A DNA stretch of 42,309 nucleotides from Dehalococcoidia bacterium (GTDB lineage: Bacteria; Chloroflexota; Dehalococcoidia; Dehalococcoidales; JAUWYK01). Where the stretch lies: assembly GCA_030615865.1 (NCBI GenBank), contig JAUWYK010000005.1, forward strand, positions 1 to 42,309, read 5' to 3'. Of the stretch, positions 33,259 through 41,951 are shown in pieces (position 1 is the first letter of the stretch; each line of letters starts with the position of its first letter). The position numbers and the translations under genes were made by a program. The notes under the pieces were generated by a model. The model did not search any database. It saw only the letters and a program-made list of their open reading frames with translations, and was not told the origin of the DNA.

Positions 33259-34488
33259 TCAATAAGCCATGGTTCCAGGAACTCCGCAGGAGATCAGCTC
33301 CTCACAAGGGAACTTAAATAATCTTTCGCAACCATCCTTTGTGACCACAACCTCCTCTTCAATTCTGGCTGCCCCCTGCCCATCTTCAGATGGGCAATAG
33401 GTTTCAAGAGCAAACGTCATCCCTTCTTTAATGGGAAACGGGTACTCTAATGAAAAGAGCCTAGATATAACCGGTTTCTCCCAGATACTCATTCCGATAC
33501 CATGGCCAAACTGAAGTAAAAATGCCTCCTTTTCGTCCTTCATTCCAAACTCTTCTGCTGGAGGCCAACAGCTAGCCACATCTGCCGTGGTCACCCCGGG
33601 CTTAACCGCATCGATCGATTTCTTCAACCATGTCCAGGCCTTGTCATAAGCCTTAAGCTGGGCTTGGGACGGCTTCCCACAGATGAAGGTTCGATAATAA
33701 CAGGTGCGATAACCATTAAATGAATGCATGATATCGAGGAAAACCATGTCTCCCGGCCGAATAATCCTGTCGCCGAAAGTATGGGGATGGGGTTGAGCCC
33801 GAGGTCCAGAGACACTGTTCACACACTCCACCAAATCTGACCCCAGGGTGAACAGTACTTGGTTAGCAATTGCAACCAGGTCACTTTCTCTGACCCCGGG
33901 TCTAATATTTTTAACAATCTCTCCATAAGCTGCATCCACCATGGCTGCAGCGAGCTTTAAGAGCTCAATTTCGTCTTTGGTCTTGATAATCCTGGCATCC
34001 AGCATCGCCTGCTGACCATCTACTACCTCTATCCTTTCCTTTTCCAAGGCCTTGGAAAAGGGGACGTCCAAAATATCAACCCCCAGAGGTTGATTGGCTA
34101 CCCCATATTCCGAAAGGACTTCTTTGACCGACTTAGCCACAGCCTCAACATTCCCAACCTCGGGGGGGATGGCTCCCCTCATTGACCCGACCGCAGGGAA
34201 AACTCGATCGGCTATCCAGGGAGCAGTCTTCCGTTTTGCCGGAGCGGCTGGATCATAGAGAATGGGGTCTGCATCCCTAGGCAAAATCACGTATCGTATC
34301 ATTTTATTCCTGGCCCATTCTCCTAGGTGAGTCCCGGTGGTATAGCGGATGTTGTCAAAATCGTAGCATAGCAGAGCACCTAAGCCGTGTGCCTTCAACT
34401 GCTCTTTCGCCTTGGCCAAACGTTCCTGGCGCAACCGCTCATAGTTGACCCTTTCCTCAAAATCAACTGCCATAGTGCTAACAGTCAT
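33259..34488 (-). CDS. M24-family peptidase-fold protein (Xaa-Pro dipeptidase / creatinase type)
   Basis: 409 aa from the ATG at 34488 (GGGAAGGAAG upstream). N-terminal creatinase domain then the pita-bread M24 domain. Of the five usual metal ligands I see D252 (VFLDIMHS), H329 (GHGIGMSI), E362 (ALETYCP) and E377 (RIEEEVVVT). The second Asp position, usually DxTR, reads TCYYRTF with Cys263. The metal site is altered, as in creatinase or DMSP-lyase-like relatives that do non-peptidase chemistry. Its place inside the molybdoenzyme operon argues against simple dipeptide turnover. Confidence 0.85.
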   Translation of the reverse strand: MTVSTMAVDFEERVNYERLRQERLAKAKEQLKAHGLGALLCYDFDNIRYTTGTHLGEWARNKMIRYVILPRDADPILYDPAAPAKRKTAPWIADRVFPAVGSMRGAIPPEVGNVEAVAKSVKEVLSEYGVANQPLGVDILDVPFSKALEKERIEVVDGQQAMLDARIIKTKDEIELLKLAAAMVDAAYGEIVKNIRPGVRESDLVAIANQVLFTLGSDLVECVNSVSGPRAQPHPHTFGDRIIRPGDMVFLDIMHSFNGYRTCYYRTFICGKPSQAQLKAYDKAWTWLKKSIDAVKPGVTTADVASCWPPAEEFGMKDEKEAFLLQFGHGIGMSIWEKPVISRLFSLEYPFPIKEGMTFALETYCPSEDGQGAARIEEEVVVTKDGCERLFKFPCEELISCGVPGTMAY

Positions 34489-34502
34489 TGTACTTCCTTC
34501 CC

Positions 34503-35177
34503 TCAACATATTTGGTTATTGCTATTTACGTCTCGCTCTTCTTCATACTCCGATTCAGTATGATTATCGCTTTTCCCTTCATTAGGAGCCCTGCGGTTAT
34601 CCAGAATCTGAGATACCATATATGGAGCTTCACCCTGACAGGCACGGCAGATTCCCCCATCATCAACCGGATAGGCTTCTTTACACAGGGGACAAATGGT
34701 GATTCCGCCCCGGCGCTGTATTTTTATGAAATGAGGAGCAACCTTAACCCGTTGGATGCTGCAGATATCCGCTCCAGCTTCCCTGATCTGTTCTATAAGG
34801 AGCTGTGAGGCCTGTTCTTTTTTAGGCTTTAGCTTGAAAAACCAACTTTTGATCTCGGACCATGCTTCTAACTTAGCTGGGTCCAGAAAAACCCGTATCC
34901 CTTCACCTCGGTATTTCTCATAAAGGATTATGGCAAAACGGCCGATATTGATGACTTTGAGCCATCCGTTCCCTATGGTGCAGGGGGTGAGAAGCTGTAT
35001 TGCGTCAGGGAGACAGGTGGGGGTTTCGCATATGGCATCAAACAGTCCGTCTTTAGGAAGGTGCTTCAACGCCAGATCTACCATAAACCCTCCTATGACC
35101 ACGCCCGGGGCGACATATCCATGAAAGGACTTAACCAGATTTACATATTCTTCAAAGGTATAGGAACAGATATTCAT
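34503..35177 (-). CDS. FmdE-like protein with C-terminal zinc ribbon
   Basis: 224 aa. The N-terminal domain resembles formylmethanofuran dehydrogenase subunit E (FmdE): SFHGYVAPGVVIGGFMVDLAL, then CLPDAIQLLTPCTIGNGWLKV. The C-terminus carries C162/C165 and C177/C180, a zinc ribbon, then an acidic tail. In typical FmdE the first motif is FHGHxCPG; here the Cys is Ala (YVAPG), while C55 and C66 remain. FmdE proteins often accompany molybdenum enzymes with unclear roles. The ATG starts 3 bp after the Fe-S subunit stop, so coupled. Confidence 0.82.
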   Translation of the reverse strand: MNICSYTFEEYVNLVKSFHGYVAPGVVIGGFMVDLALKHLPKDGLFDAICETPTCLPDAIQLLTPCTIGNGWLKVINIGRFAIILYEKYRGEGIRVFLDPAKLEAWSEIKSWFFKLKPKKEQASQLLIEQIREAGADICSIQRVKVAPHFIKIQRRGGITICPLCKEAYPVDDGGICRACQGEAPYMVSQILDNRRAPNEGKSDNHTESEYEEERDVNSNNQIC

Positions 35178-35180
35178 AAG

Positions 35181-36044
35181 TCATACAATCAAATTTTTCT
35201 GATATAGAAAGACTGTCCCTACGTTAAGGCTCGTCTTCAAGTCAACCTCGAAGGTTTTCTTTTCATAATCAGGGTAAACGATCTCGAGTGTGTACTTGCC
35301 GCTATTTTCTTCAAGGTCATCAAACTTAAAATCGCCATAGTTATCGGTCACAAACTCGTCAATTTTCTTGTTTGAGGCTCCGACCAAAGTTACCTTGGCG
35401 CCTTCGGCACATTCATTTTTGCCTTCTGCTTGAACCGCAACACTACCTCCGATGAAACACTTGGTAAACCGATACAGGTTCTTGTAGTATACACGTGGCC
35501 TTGTTTTGTATTTCGGCTCATAGACTTCTAGCCTCTCAGCTTTGATGATGTCCTGCATTTCAGAGTCCTCGATATAACGCACACATAACGCTCCAGTAGG
35601 GCAAGCCTGAACACACCGGGGCTCTTTCCATCCCTCATCCAGCAGATGGGTGCAAAAGGTACATTTTTGCGGTACATTTTCCTCTTCGTTCCACCAGATG
35701 GCCCCATAAGGGCACGAATCGACAATATTTGTCTGTCCCTTTGCCTTAACTGGATCAATGATGACGATGCCGTCATCCCTCTTGTATACGGCTTCGTCCC
35801 TTGCTGCCTTGATACAGGGGGCACTATCGCAATGCATGCATGGGACAGGTAGATAGGCGACATCAATAATAGGATATTGTCCCCTTTCCTTCCGCATGAT
35901 ATTCACCCACTTATGCCCGTGACTGGGTTGGGGCGCCGAGTATCCCGGAAAATCGTTGTCCACATATTCGTCCTTGCAGGCTAGGAAACAATTATTGCAA
36001 TCGTGGCACTTTGCCACATCGATGATTAGGTTCCACTTTTTCAT
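35181..36044 (-). CDS. Fe-S electron-transfer subunit of a molybdoenzyme, with C-terminal beta domain
   Basis: DmsB/transhydroxylase-small-subunit family, 287 aa from ATG 36044; a GTG 45 bp earlier lies inside the preceding gene. It has sets of Cys for about three [4Fe-4S] clusters: CHDCNNCFLAC (C13-C23), CMHCDSAPC, DSCPYG and CTFCTHLL...CVQACPTG. Residues about 205-287 form an extra domain (AEGAKVTLVGASNKK... GDFKFDDL... YTLEIVYPDY) like carboxypeptidase-regulatory/Cna-B beta modules. Pyrogallol-phloroglucinol transhydroxylase small subunit has such a C-terminal beta-barrel. No Tat signal, so cytoplasmic. Follows the large subunit by 17 bp. Confidence 0.88.
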   Translation of the reverse strand: MKKWNLIIDVAKCHDCNNCFLACKDEYVDNDFPGYSAPQPSHGHKWVNIMRKERGQYPIIDVAYLPVPCMHCDSAPCIKAARDEAVYKRDDGIVIIDPVKAKGQTNIVDSCPYGAIWWNEEENVPQKCTFCTHLLDEGWKEPRCVQACPTGALCVRYIEDSEMQDIIKAERLEVYEPKYKTRPRVYYKNLYRFTKCFIGGSVAVQAEGKNECAEGAKVTLVGASNKKIDEFVTDNYGDFKFDDLEENSGKYTLEIVYPDYEKKTFEVDLKTSLNVGTVFLYQKNLIV

Positions 36045-36061
36045 TTTATCAGTTCTACCTT

Positions 36062-38623
36062 TTAGTATTTCTTTATTTGCACGAGGCACGAATTCGGCGC
36101 CATGCCACAGGCATTCTTGGACATGTAACGACCTGGAGTCAGGATATTAATGCATCCACCACGATCCACTGAATATCCCGGTTCACCTACTGGGTCATAG
36201 TTTGCTGAAGATTCGTATGAGTGAACCGTGCCCGGAGGAACACGTTCAGTCACCTGAGCGGCACAAATTACTGCTCCCCTGTCATTGAACACCTTGACCA
36301 GGTCGTTCTCTTTGATTCCTCGTTTTTCAGCGTCCTTCGAGTTGATCCTTACAATCCAGTAGTAATAATCGTCAATCAGGACCCGATGGTCCTTGATTTC
36401 GTTTATCCAGCTCTCCTTGGCATCGCCCATGGTGTGGAAGCTGAACCGGGGATGCGGGGATATCAACTGTAGCGAGTACTTGTTATAAAGTCTCGTGGTG
36501 TGATGGCCTTCCCATGAGGGAATATATTTAGGGATAAGCGGCCTCTCTTCATCGGAGGGATCAAATTTCTTGAGGCTAGAAGACTCGAACTCTATCAAAC
36601 CGGAAGTGGTCTGAAGTCCCTTACCAAACTCTTCCTGGGACTCAGGAGGAGGTCCCCAGTCCGGTGTGTCCTTTTTCCTATCCTCAGCGAACCATCTCAA
36701 GGCTGGCGTTGATTTGTAATCCTTTGGCAAGGGAACGACAAAATAGCCCTTCTTGAAGAACTCATCCCATGAAATGTACTTGGGTAGATCACTGGCATCA
36801 AACACCCTCTTGACCCAATCAAGTTCGGTCAGGCCGCCCTCAGTGTAGACCTCGTAGAACCCTAATTTCTTGGCCAAAAGAGCGAAGATTCCGTAGTCTG
36901 ATTTCGATTCGCCCAGGGGCTCGATACACTGCTTTTGCAGGCTGATGACCCTGTGGTTCACCTGGCAGGTAGAATCAGGAATATATCCACCGCAACCGGC
37001 GAATTCACTTATGTCCCAGCGTTCAAAATTGGTGCAGGCCGGCAATATGATATCGGCAAACTTGGCCTCGCCTTCAAACCAGATGGATTGATTTACCACA
37101 AAAGGGAGTCTTTCGGTCCTATAGGCCCTAACGTACCGATTGGTTTCATTCATGGTGCCAATAAACGAGCCGCCGTATCTGTAATACATCTGAATCTCTG
37201 GATAGCCGTCTGCTGGATACTTGTATTTGTGGAACTGGGCCTCAATCGATTGACCGCAAAACCCCTTCCCTCTCCATTCATACTTGCCGTCCAGGATGCA
37301 TTCTGGGATCTTGAGTCTGGGAATGTGCTGACCCATGGGGGCGTTTATGCTGGAGCGGGTAGGCTGTTTATGCATACGATAGACCCAACGAAAACCGGCC
37401 GCAGAATTGTCCACATCGCCGGACATTCCCCCCTCGGTGTAACCGGGAAAAACAAACTCAGAGTTGTGCGGTGCTCCTTGCGTCGTTCCCCAGATGTTGA
37501 TGCCGGGTTTACCCAGGCCCTGCATAGCCTGCAGGCTGATCATGAGGCGGGCCCAATCTCCTCCAGTAGCCGACCTGCAAGCGCCTCCCCAGCCACCAAG
37601 GCCGCCAGCGGCCAGCATGGTCTTCTTGGAGGCCCATTCCCTGGCCAGAGCCCTGATTTCCCTGGCAGGGATGGTGCTTTCCCGTTCTGCCCACTCAGGT
37701 GTCTTTGGTATCCCGTCTTCTATGCCCAAGATGTAGTTCTTCCATTTGTCAAAACCGACTGTCCGGGTCTGAATATACTCCTTATCGTAAAGGTCTTCAG
37801 TTATCCAGACAAAGGCGATAGCACAGGCCATGGCATTGCCTGTGTCTGGTCTTGGAGCAAACCATTTGTCGGAATAGAGGCCAGCCGTGTGATTATAAAA
37901 GGGGTCAATAAAGATCATTTTAACCCCCAGCTCCTTCAGCCACATACGACGACAGGTACTCTCAAACGCAGCGTAGATTCCATTGGTGGTCTCTGGGTCA
38001 CTTGACCAGAATACTATCATTTCTGTGTGCTTAAGCGCATCCTCCAGCAGGTCGTACTGCTCGGGAATGCCAAGCCTGTGGCTAAATCCCCATTGATGCA
38101 TGCCTCCCCAGTGCCATCCCTCCCAACTATCCGGATTATGATCAGCATAAGTATACCCGATAAGGTTCATAAATCTGAAGTAAGCGCTGTGACGGTAGCC
38201 CAGATGTCCCCATAGATGGTGAGAGCTCGCAGTGCTCAGAATAGCAGCCGGGCCATATTCCCGTTTGATTCGTTTGATCTCGGAGGTGACAATATCCGCA
38301 GCTTCGTCCCAACTGATCCGCTGGTATTCTGATTCCCCTCTTTTGGTACAGTTTCGTTTTCCGTCAGGATCAAAATCGATCCGTTTGAGGGGATATAACA
38401 ATCTTTTAGGTGAATAGACCATCGAGCGCCAAGCAAATGAATATGGAGCGAGGGTTGTCTTCCGCACAGGAGAAAATTTCCTCCCCCTTGCGTCGATAAC
38501 CCAAGAGGGGGCATCACTGGCATCAAATTCCATGGGTGTGATACGTATTATCTTGCCGTCTTTCACATAAACGAAGACTGGCCCACCCGTGGTACCATTG
38601 GTTAACTTTTCTATTTTTCCCAT
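36062..38623 (-). CDS. Molybdopterin oxidoreductase, pyrogallol/phloroglucinol transhydroxylase-like large subunit
   Basis: 853 aa, DMSO-reductase superfamily with two Mo-cofactor-binding regions and a C-terminal dinucleotide domain ([14 protein letters not shown]). It has no N-terminal CxxC cluster motif and no Tat signal, as in transhydroxylase alpha. In the Pelobacter enzyme, Mo is bound by Ser175 with Asp174 and His144 close by. Here [10 protein letters not shown] gives D165/S166 and SSHH gives H135, the same 31-residue spacing, so I infer a Ser-ligated Mo. The family moves or adds hydroxyl groups on aromatic or related rings without O2. ATG 38623, weak ribosome site. 38624-38753 has no gene. 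Confidence 0.85.
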   Translation of the reverse strand: MGKIEKLTNGTTGGPVFVYVKDGKIIRITPMEFDASDAPSWVIDARGRKFSPVRKTTLAPYSFAWRSMVYSPKRLLYPLKRIDFDPDGKRNCTKRGESEYQRISWDEAADIVTSEIKRIKREYGPAAILSTASSHHLWGHLGYRHSAYFRFMNLIGYTYADHNPDSWEGWHWGGMHQWGFSHRLGIPEQYDLLEDALKHTEMIVFWSSDPETTNGIYAAFESTCRRMWLKELGVKMIFIDPFYNHTAGLYSDKWFAPRPDTGNAMACAIAFVWITEDLYDKEYIQTRTVGFDKWKNYILGIEDGIPKTPEWAERESTIPAREIRALAREWASKKTMLAAGGLGGWGGACRSATGGDWARLMISLQAMQGLGKPGINIWGTTQGAPHNSEFVFPGYTEGGMSGDVDNSAAGFRWVYRMHKQPTRSSINAPMGQHIPRLKIPECILDGKYEWRGKGFCGQSIEAQFHKYKYPADGYPEIQMYYRYGGSFIGTMNETNRYVRAYRTERLPFVVNQSIWFEGEAKFADIILPACTNFERWDISEFAGCGGYIPDSTCQVNHRVISLQKQCIEPLGESKSDYGIFALLAKKLGFYEVYTEGGLTELDWVKRVFDASDLPKYISWDEFFKKGYFVVPLPKDYKSTPALRWFAEDRKKDTPDWGPPPESQEEFGKGLQTTSGLIEFESSSLKKFDPSDEERPLIPKYIPSWEGHHTTRLYNKYSLQLISPHPRFSFHTMGDAKESWINEIKDHRVLIDDYYYWIVRINSKDAEKRGIKENDLVKVFNDRGAVICAAQVTERVPPGTVHSYESSANYDPVGEPGYSVDRGGCINILTPGRYMSKNACGMAPNSCLVQIKKY

Positions 38624-38753
38624 TCAATCGGTATTCTATTTTATATTCTATAGACTGTCAGCAACTTCAAATCTAAGTAACCATAGGTAACACAGAACAT
38701 TTTGCCGAGAATTTACCCAGTTTACATTTTTCACAGCAATGGATGTGGCCGTT

Positions 38754-41700
38754 TTATTTTATACTCTCCTCTCCCATCCACTTCTTTATTTGCACGAGGC
38801 ACGAATTTGCCGCCATACTGTGTGATTGTTTAATCATTGCTCGGCTTGGAGTCAATTGGTTAATACATCCGCCACGGTCTACGGAATATCCCGGCTCACC
38901 CACAGGGTCATAATTTGCCGAAGACTCATAAGAGTGAACCGTCCCCGGAGGAACACGCTCGGTCACCTGAGCCGCACAAATCACTGCTCCCCTGTCATTG
39001 AATACCTTGACCAGATCGTTCTCTTCGATTGCCCGGTCGGCTGCATCCTTCGGGTTAATCCTCACAATCCAGTAGTAATAACCGTCAATCAGGACCCGAT
39101 GGTCTTTGACATCGTTTATCCAGCTATCCTTGGCGTCACCCATGGTGTGGAAGCTGAACCGGGGATGCGGGGTTATCAACTGCAGCGGGTACTTTGCATA
39201 GAGTTCCGTGGTATGATGCCCCTCCCATGAGGGAATGTATTTAGTCATGGTCGGTCTCTCTGGGTCGTTCGGGTCAAACCTTTCCAGGCTTGAACAAACA
39301 AACTCTAACTTGCCTGACTGCGTCTGAAGCCCCTTCCCATACTTTTCAGTATAGTCGGCCGGTAACGGTGCTATCTCCGGTGTGTCTTTTAATCTATCCT
39401 CCGCATACCATCTAAAGGATACAGGATCCCTTAACTCCTCCTTAGGCGCGGGGACAACATAGTAGCCCTTCTTAAGGAATTTTTCCCATGAAATGTATTT
39501 GGGGAGATCACTGGCATCAAATAGCCGCTTGCACCAGTCAAATTCAGTTGCGCCCTCAGCAAAGTGTGATGAAAGCCCCAGCTTTTCAGCAATCTCAAGG
39601 AAAATCTGGAAGTCTGATTTTGATTCACCCAAGGGGGCGATACACTTGTGTTGTATGATAGCGACACGGTGGTTGCACTGGTTGAAGCTATGCTGGACAT
39701 ACCCGCCGCAGTTAGCAAATTCGCTAATATCCCACCGCTCAAAACTGGTGCAGGATGGCAACAGGATATCGGCAAACTTGGCCTCACCTTCAAACCAGAT
39801 GGACTGATTGACCACAAATTCCAGATTGTCGGACCTATAAGCCTTCACGTAGCGGTTCGTATCACTCATGGTGCCGATATGAGAGCCTCCGTATTTGTAA
39901 TACATCTTGATTGGCAGATAGCCCGGGGCCGGATACTCGAATTTTCGGAACTGGCCTTCAATAGTCCTAGAGTCAGTCGGATAACCAGACGTATGACCAT
40001 CCAAGATTGCTTCGGGAATATTCAGCCTCGGTACCCTTTGATAGACTGTATTTACAGTGGGGAGCTGAGGCATCCGCTGGTACATACTGACAGCCAGCGC
40101 TGTAGCTTCCAGGTCGCCAGAAAAGCCTCCCTCTGCGTAACCCGGAAAGAAGAACCTGGTGTCCACCGGTGCCCCCTGCTGCATACCACCCATATTCACG
40201 CCGGGTTTACCCAGACCCTGCATAGCCATAAGGCAGACCATGGAACGCGCCCACTCATTTCCTGTGGCACAGCGGCAGGCACTGCCAAAACCGGTCAGCC
40301 CCCCAGCTGCCAGGTAAGTCTTTTTGGTTCCCCATTCTCTTGCTAAAGCTCGGACATCCTTGGCAGGGATTCCCGACTCATTTTCCTGCCATTCCGGGGT
40401 TTTGGGTATTCCGTCTTCCTTACCCAGAACGTAGCCTTTCCATTTGTCAAACCCAGCGGTCCGCTTGGCGACATAATCTTTATCGTAGAGCTCCTCAGTG
40501 ATCCAGACGTAGGCAATGGCAAGGGCCAGGGCATTGCCCGTTGCCGGCCTGGGGGCAAACCACCTGCCGCCAAGCAGGGCAGCCGTATGATTATAGAATG
40601 GGTCAATGTGTACCATTTTGACACCTAACTCTTTCAGCCATTGACGACGAACGGTCCCTTCAAATGCACCGTAGACCCCGCTGGTGGATTCTGGATCACT
40701 CGACCAGAATACCACCATTTCACATTCTTTAAGACAATCTTCAACTGTGCTATAGGCCTCTGGAGCCCCAAGCCGCATGCTGTGTCCCCAATGATGCATG
40801 GCTCCCCAGTACCACCCCTCCCAACTATCCGGATTATGGACAACGGGAGTAAAACCGATGGAGTTAAAAAACCTGAGTCTGGCACTTAACCAGTAGCCTA
40901 AATTTCCCCACGTATGGTGGGACCCGCTACCGTTCAGAATGGTGCCCGGGCCATAATCTCTTTTAATTCGCTTGATTTCATTAGCAACAATATCTACCGC
41001 CTTATCCCAGCTGATCCGTTCATAGCCTGATATCCCCCTGTTCTGGCAATTGCGTTCGCCGTTTGGATCAAAATCGACCCGCTTCATGGGGTATAACAGC
41101 CTATCCGGTGAATAGACCATCGATTTCCATGCTAACGTATAGGGTGAGATAGTTGTCTTTCGCGGAGGGGTAAACGTTTTGCCTCTGGCCTTAATGGTCC
41201 AGGACGCTGCATCGCTATCGTCAAAGTCAATGGGTGTGATCCGTATTATTCTACCGTCTTTCACGTAAACAAAGACAGGGCCGCCATTGGTATTACTGGT
41301 GTATCTTTTTACGCCGTTACCAACATAGGTTCCATATTTTGTACCGGCTGTCTGCATCAGGCTCAGTGTCTCCATAAACCAATAAGCAAGCTCATCAGGG
41401 CCTTCAAACCTTAATTGAAAAGTCTTCATGGCACTAATCATAGACAGTTCGTCCCTGGGCGGTATGAGGAGACTCACAGCTAAATGGGCACTTCTGAAGG
41501 TCATACAAACATCGGGACTGGAATGAATTCCTCTTTTTGAAATAATCTTACCGTCACTGAAGGTAAAATACCTACCTACTGAATTATCCTCAACTTTTAT
41601 CTGTGCGGTGAAATTTTTTTCTTTAAGACGGTTCCTGAACGACTGATGCATCATTGCTCTCTGTTTTAATAGTAGCTTAAGGCCAAAAAGTGTTATTGAG

Positions 41701-41762
41701 AGGGTCACATTTGCTATTATCGGTGATCTCAATAATATCTTACCAGCTATTATTGATTTCAC
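38754..41762 (-). CDS. SCP2-domain / transhydroxylase-like molybdopterin oxidoreductase fusion
   Basis: 1002 aa. Residues about 35-135 form a sterol-carrier-protein-2-like domain ([14 protein letters not shown]... [17 protein letters not shown]... [19 protein letters not shown]). From about 150 on it is a full paralogue of the 853-aa protein, starting [18 protein letters not shown], with H282, Y290 and the DSWEGW motif (D312/S313) at matching spacing. It lacks an N-terminal Fe-S motif. SCP2 domains hold lipids or other hydrophobic molecules, so this may present a lipophilic substrate to the Mo site (inference). GTG start with GGAGGG upstream. No second Fe-S subunit gene is seen; both may share the one at 35181. 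Confidence 0.83.
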   Translation of the reverse strand: MKSIIAGKILLRSPIIANVTLSITLFGLKLLLKQRAMMHQSFRNRLKEKNFTAQIKVEDNSVGRYFTFSDGKIISKRGIHSSPDVCMTFRSAHLAVSLLIPPRDELSMISAMKTFQLRFEGPDELAYWFMETLSLMQTAGTKYGTYVGNGVKRYTSNTNGGPVFVYVKDGRIIRITPIDFDDSDAASWTIKARGKTFTPPRKTTISPYTLAWKSMVYSPDRLLYPMKRVDFDPNGERNCQNRGISGYERISWDKAVDIVANEIKRIKRDYGPGTILNGSGSHHTWGNLGYWLSARLRFFNSIGFTPVVHNPDSWEGWYWGAMHHWGHSMRLGAPEAYSTVEDCLKECEMVVFWSSDPESTSGVYGAFEGTVRRQWLKELGVKMVHIDPFYNHTAALLGGRWFAPRPATGNALALAIAYVWITEELYDKDYVAKRTAGFDKWKGYVLGKEDGIPKTPEWQENESGIPAKDVRALAREWGTKKTYLAAGGLTGFGSACRCATGNEWARSMVCLMAMQGLGKPGVNMGGMQQGAPVDTRFFFPGYAEGGFSGDLEATALAVSMYQRMPQLPTVNTVYQRVPRLNIPEAILDGHTSGYPTDSRTIEGQFRKFEYPAPGYLPIKMYYKYGGSHIGTMSDTNRYVKAYRSDNLEFVVNQSIWFEGEAKFADILLPSCTSFERWDISEFANCGGYVQHSFNQCNHRVAIIQHKCIAPLGESKSDFQIFLEIAEKLGLSSHFAEGATEFDWCKRLFDASDLPKYISWEKFLKKGYYVVPAPKEELRDPVSFRWYAEDRLKDTPEIAPLPADYTEKYGKGLQTQSGKLEFVCSSLERFDPNDPERPTMTKYIPSWEGHHTTELYAKYPLQLITPHPRFSFHTMGDAKDSWINDVKDHRVLIDGYYYWIVRINPKDAADRAIEENDLVKVFNDRGAVICAAQVTERVPPGTVHSYESSANYDPVGEPGYSVDRGGCINQLTPSRAMIKQSHSMAANSCLVQIKKWMGEESIK

Positions 41763-41839
41763 GTTTCCCTCCTACTGGCTGTCTTGAGGCTGCTATCACG
41801 TCTGCCCTGTGGTTATAGTTTGCCCGCTAGTAAGGGGTT

Positions 41840-41845
41840 TGTCAA
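41840..41845 (-). promoter_or_regulatory. Possible -35 box upstream of the molybdoenzyme operon
   Basis: TTGACA on the minus strand, 77 bp before the GTG start of the SCP2 fusion gene. The hexamer 17 bp further (CAAACT) is a poor -10 and TATAAC lies 22 bp away, so this is only a candidate. The 189-bp gap 41763-41951 shows no gene. Confidence 0.25.
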
Positions 41846-41951
41846 GGGAGCTGGCGAATCGGCGTGGGTTGCGCAATGCATGGTAGTGGTAAGTAGCTAG
41901 GTGAGTACCCCAGATTTGGCGTGATAATATATGCGTTCAATCCTGATTCAG

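Noticed and set aside
36935..38005. Long plus-strand frame (356 codons) across the molybdoenzyme gene
   Set aside because: It lies wholly opposite the well-supported transhydroxylase gene, has no family features and arises from codon bias of the true strand.
39648..40346. 232-codon plus-strand frame opposite the SCP2 fusion gene
   Set aside because: No ribosome site and low-quality translation; antisense shadow.
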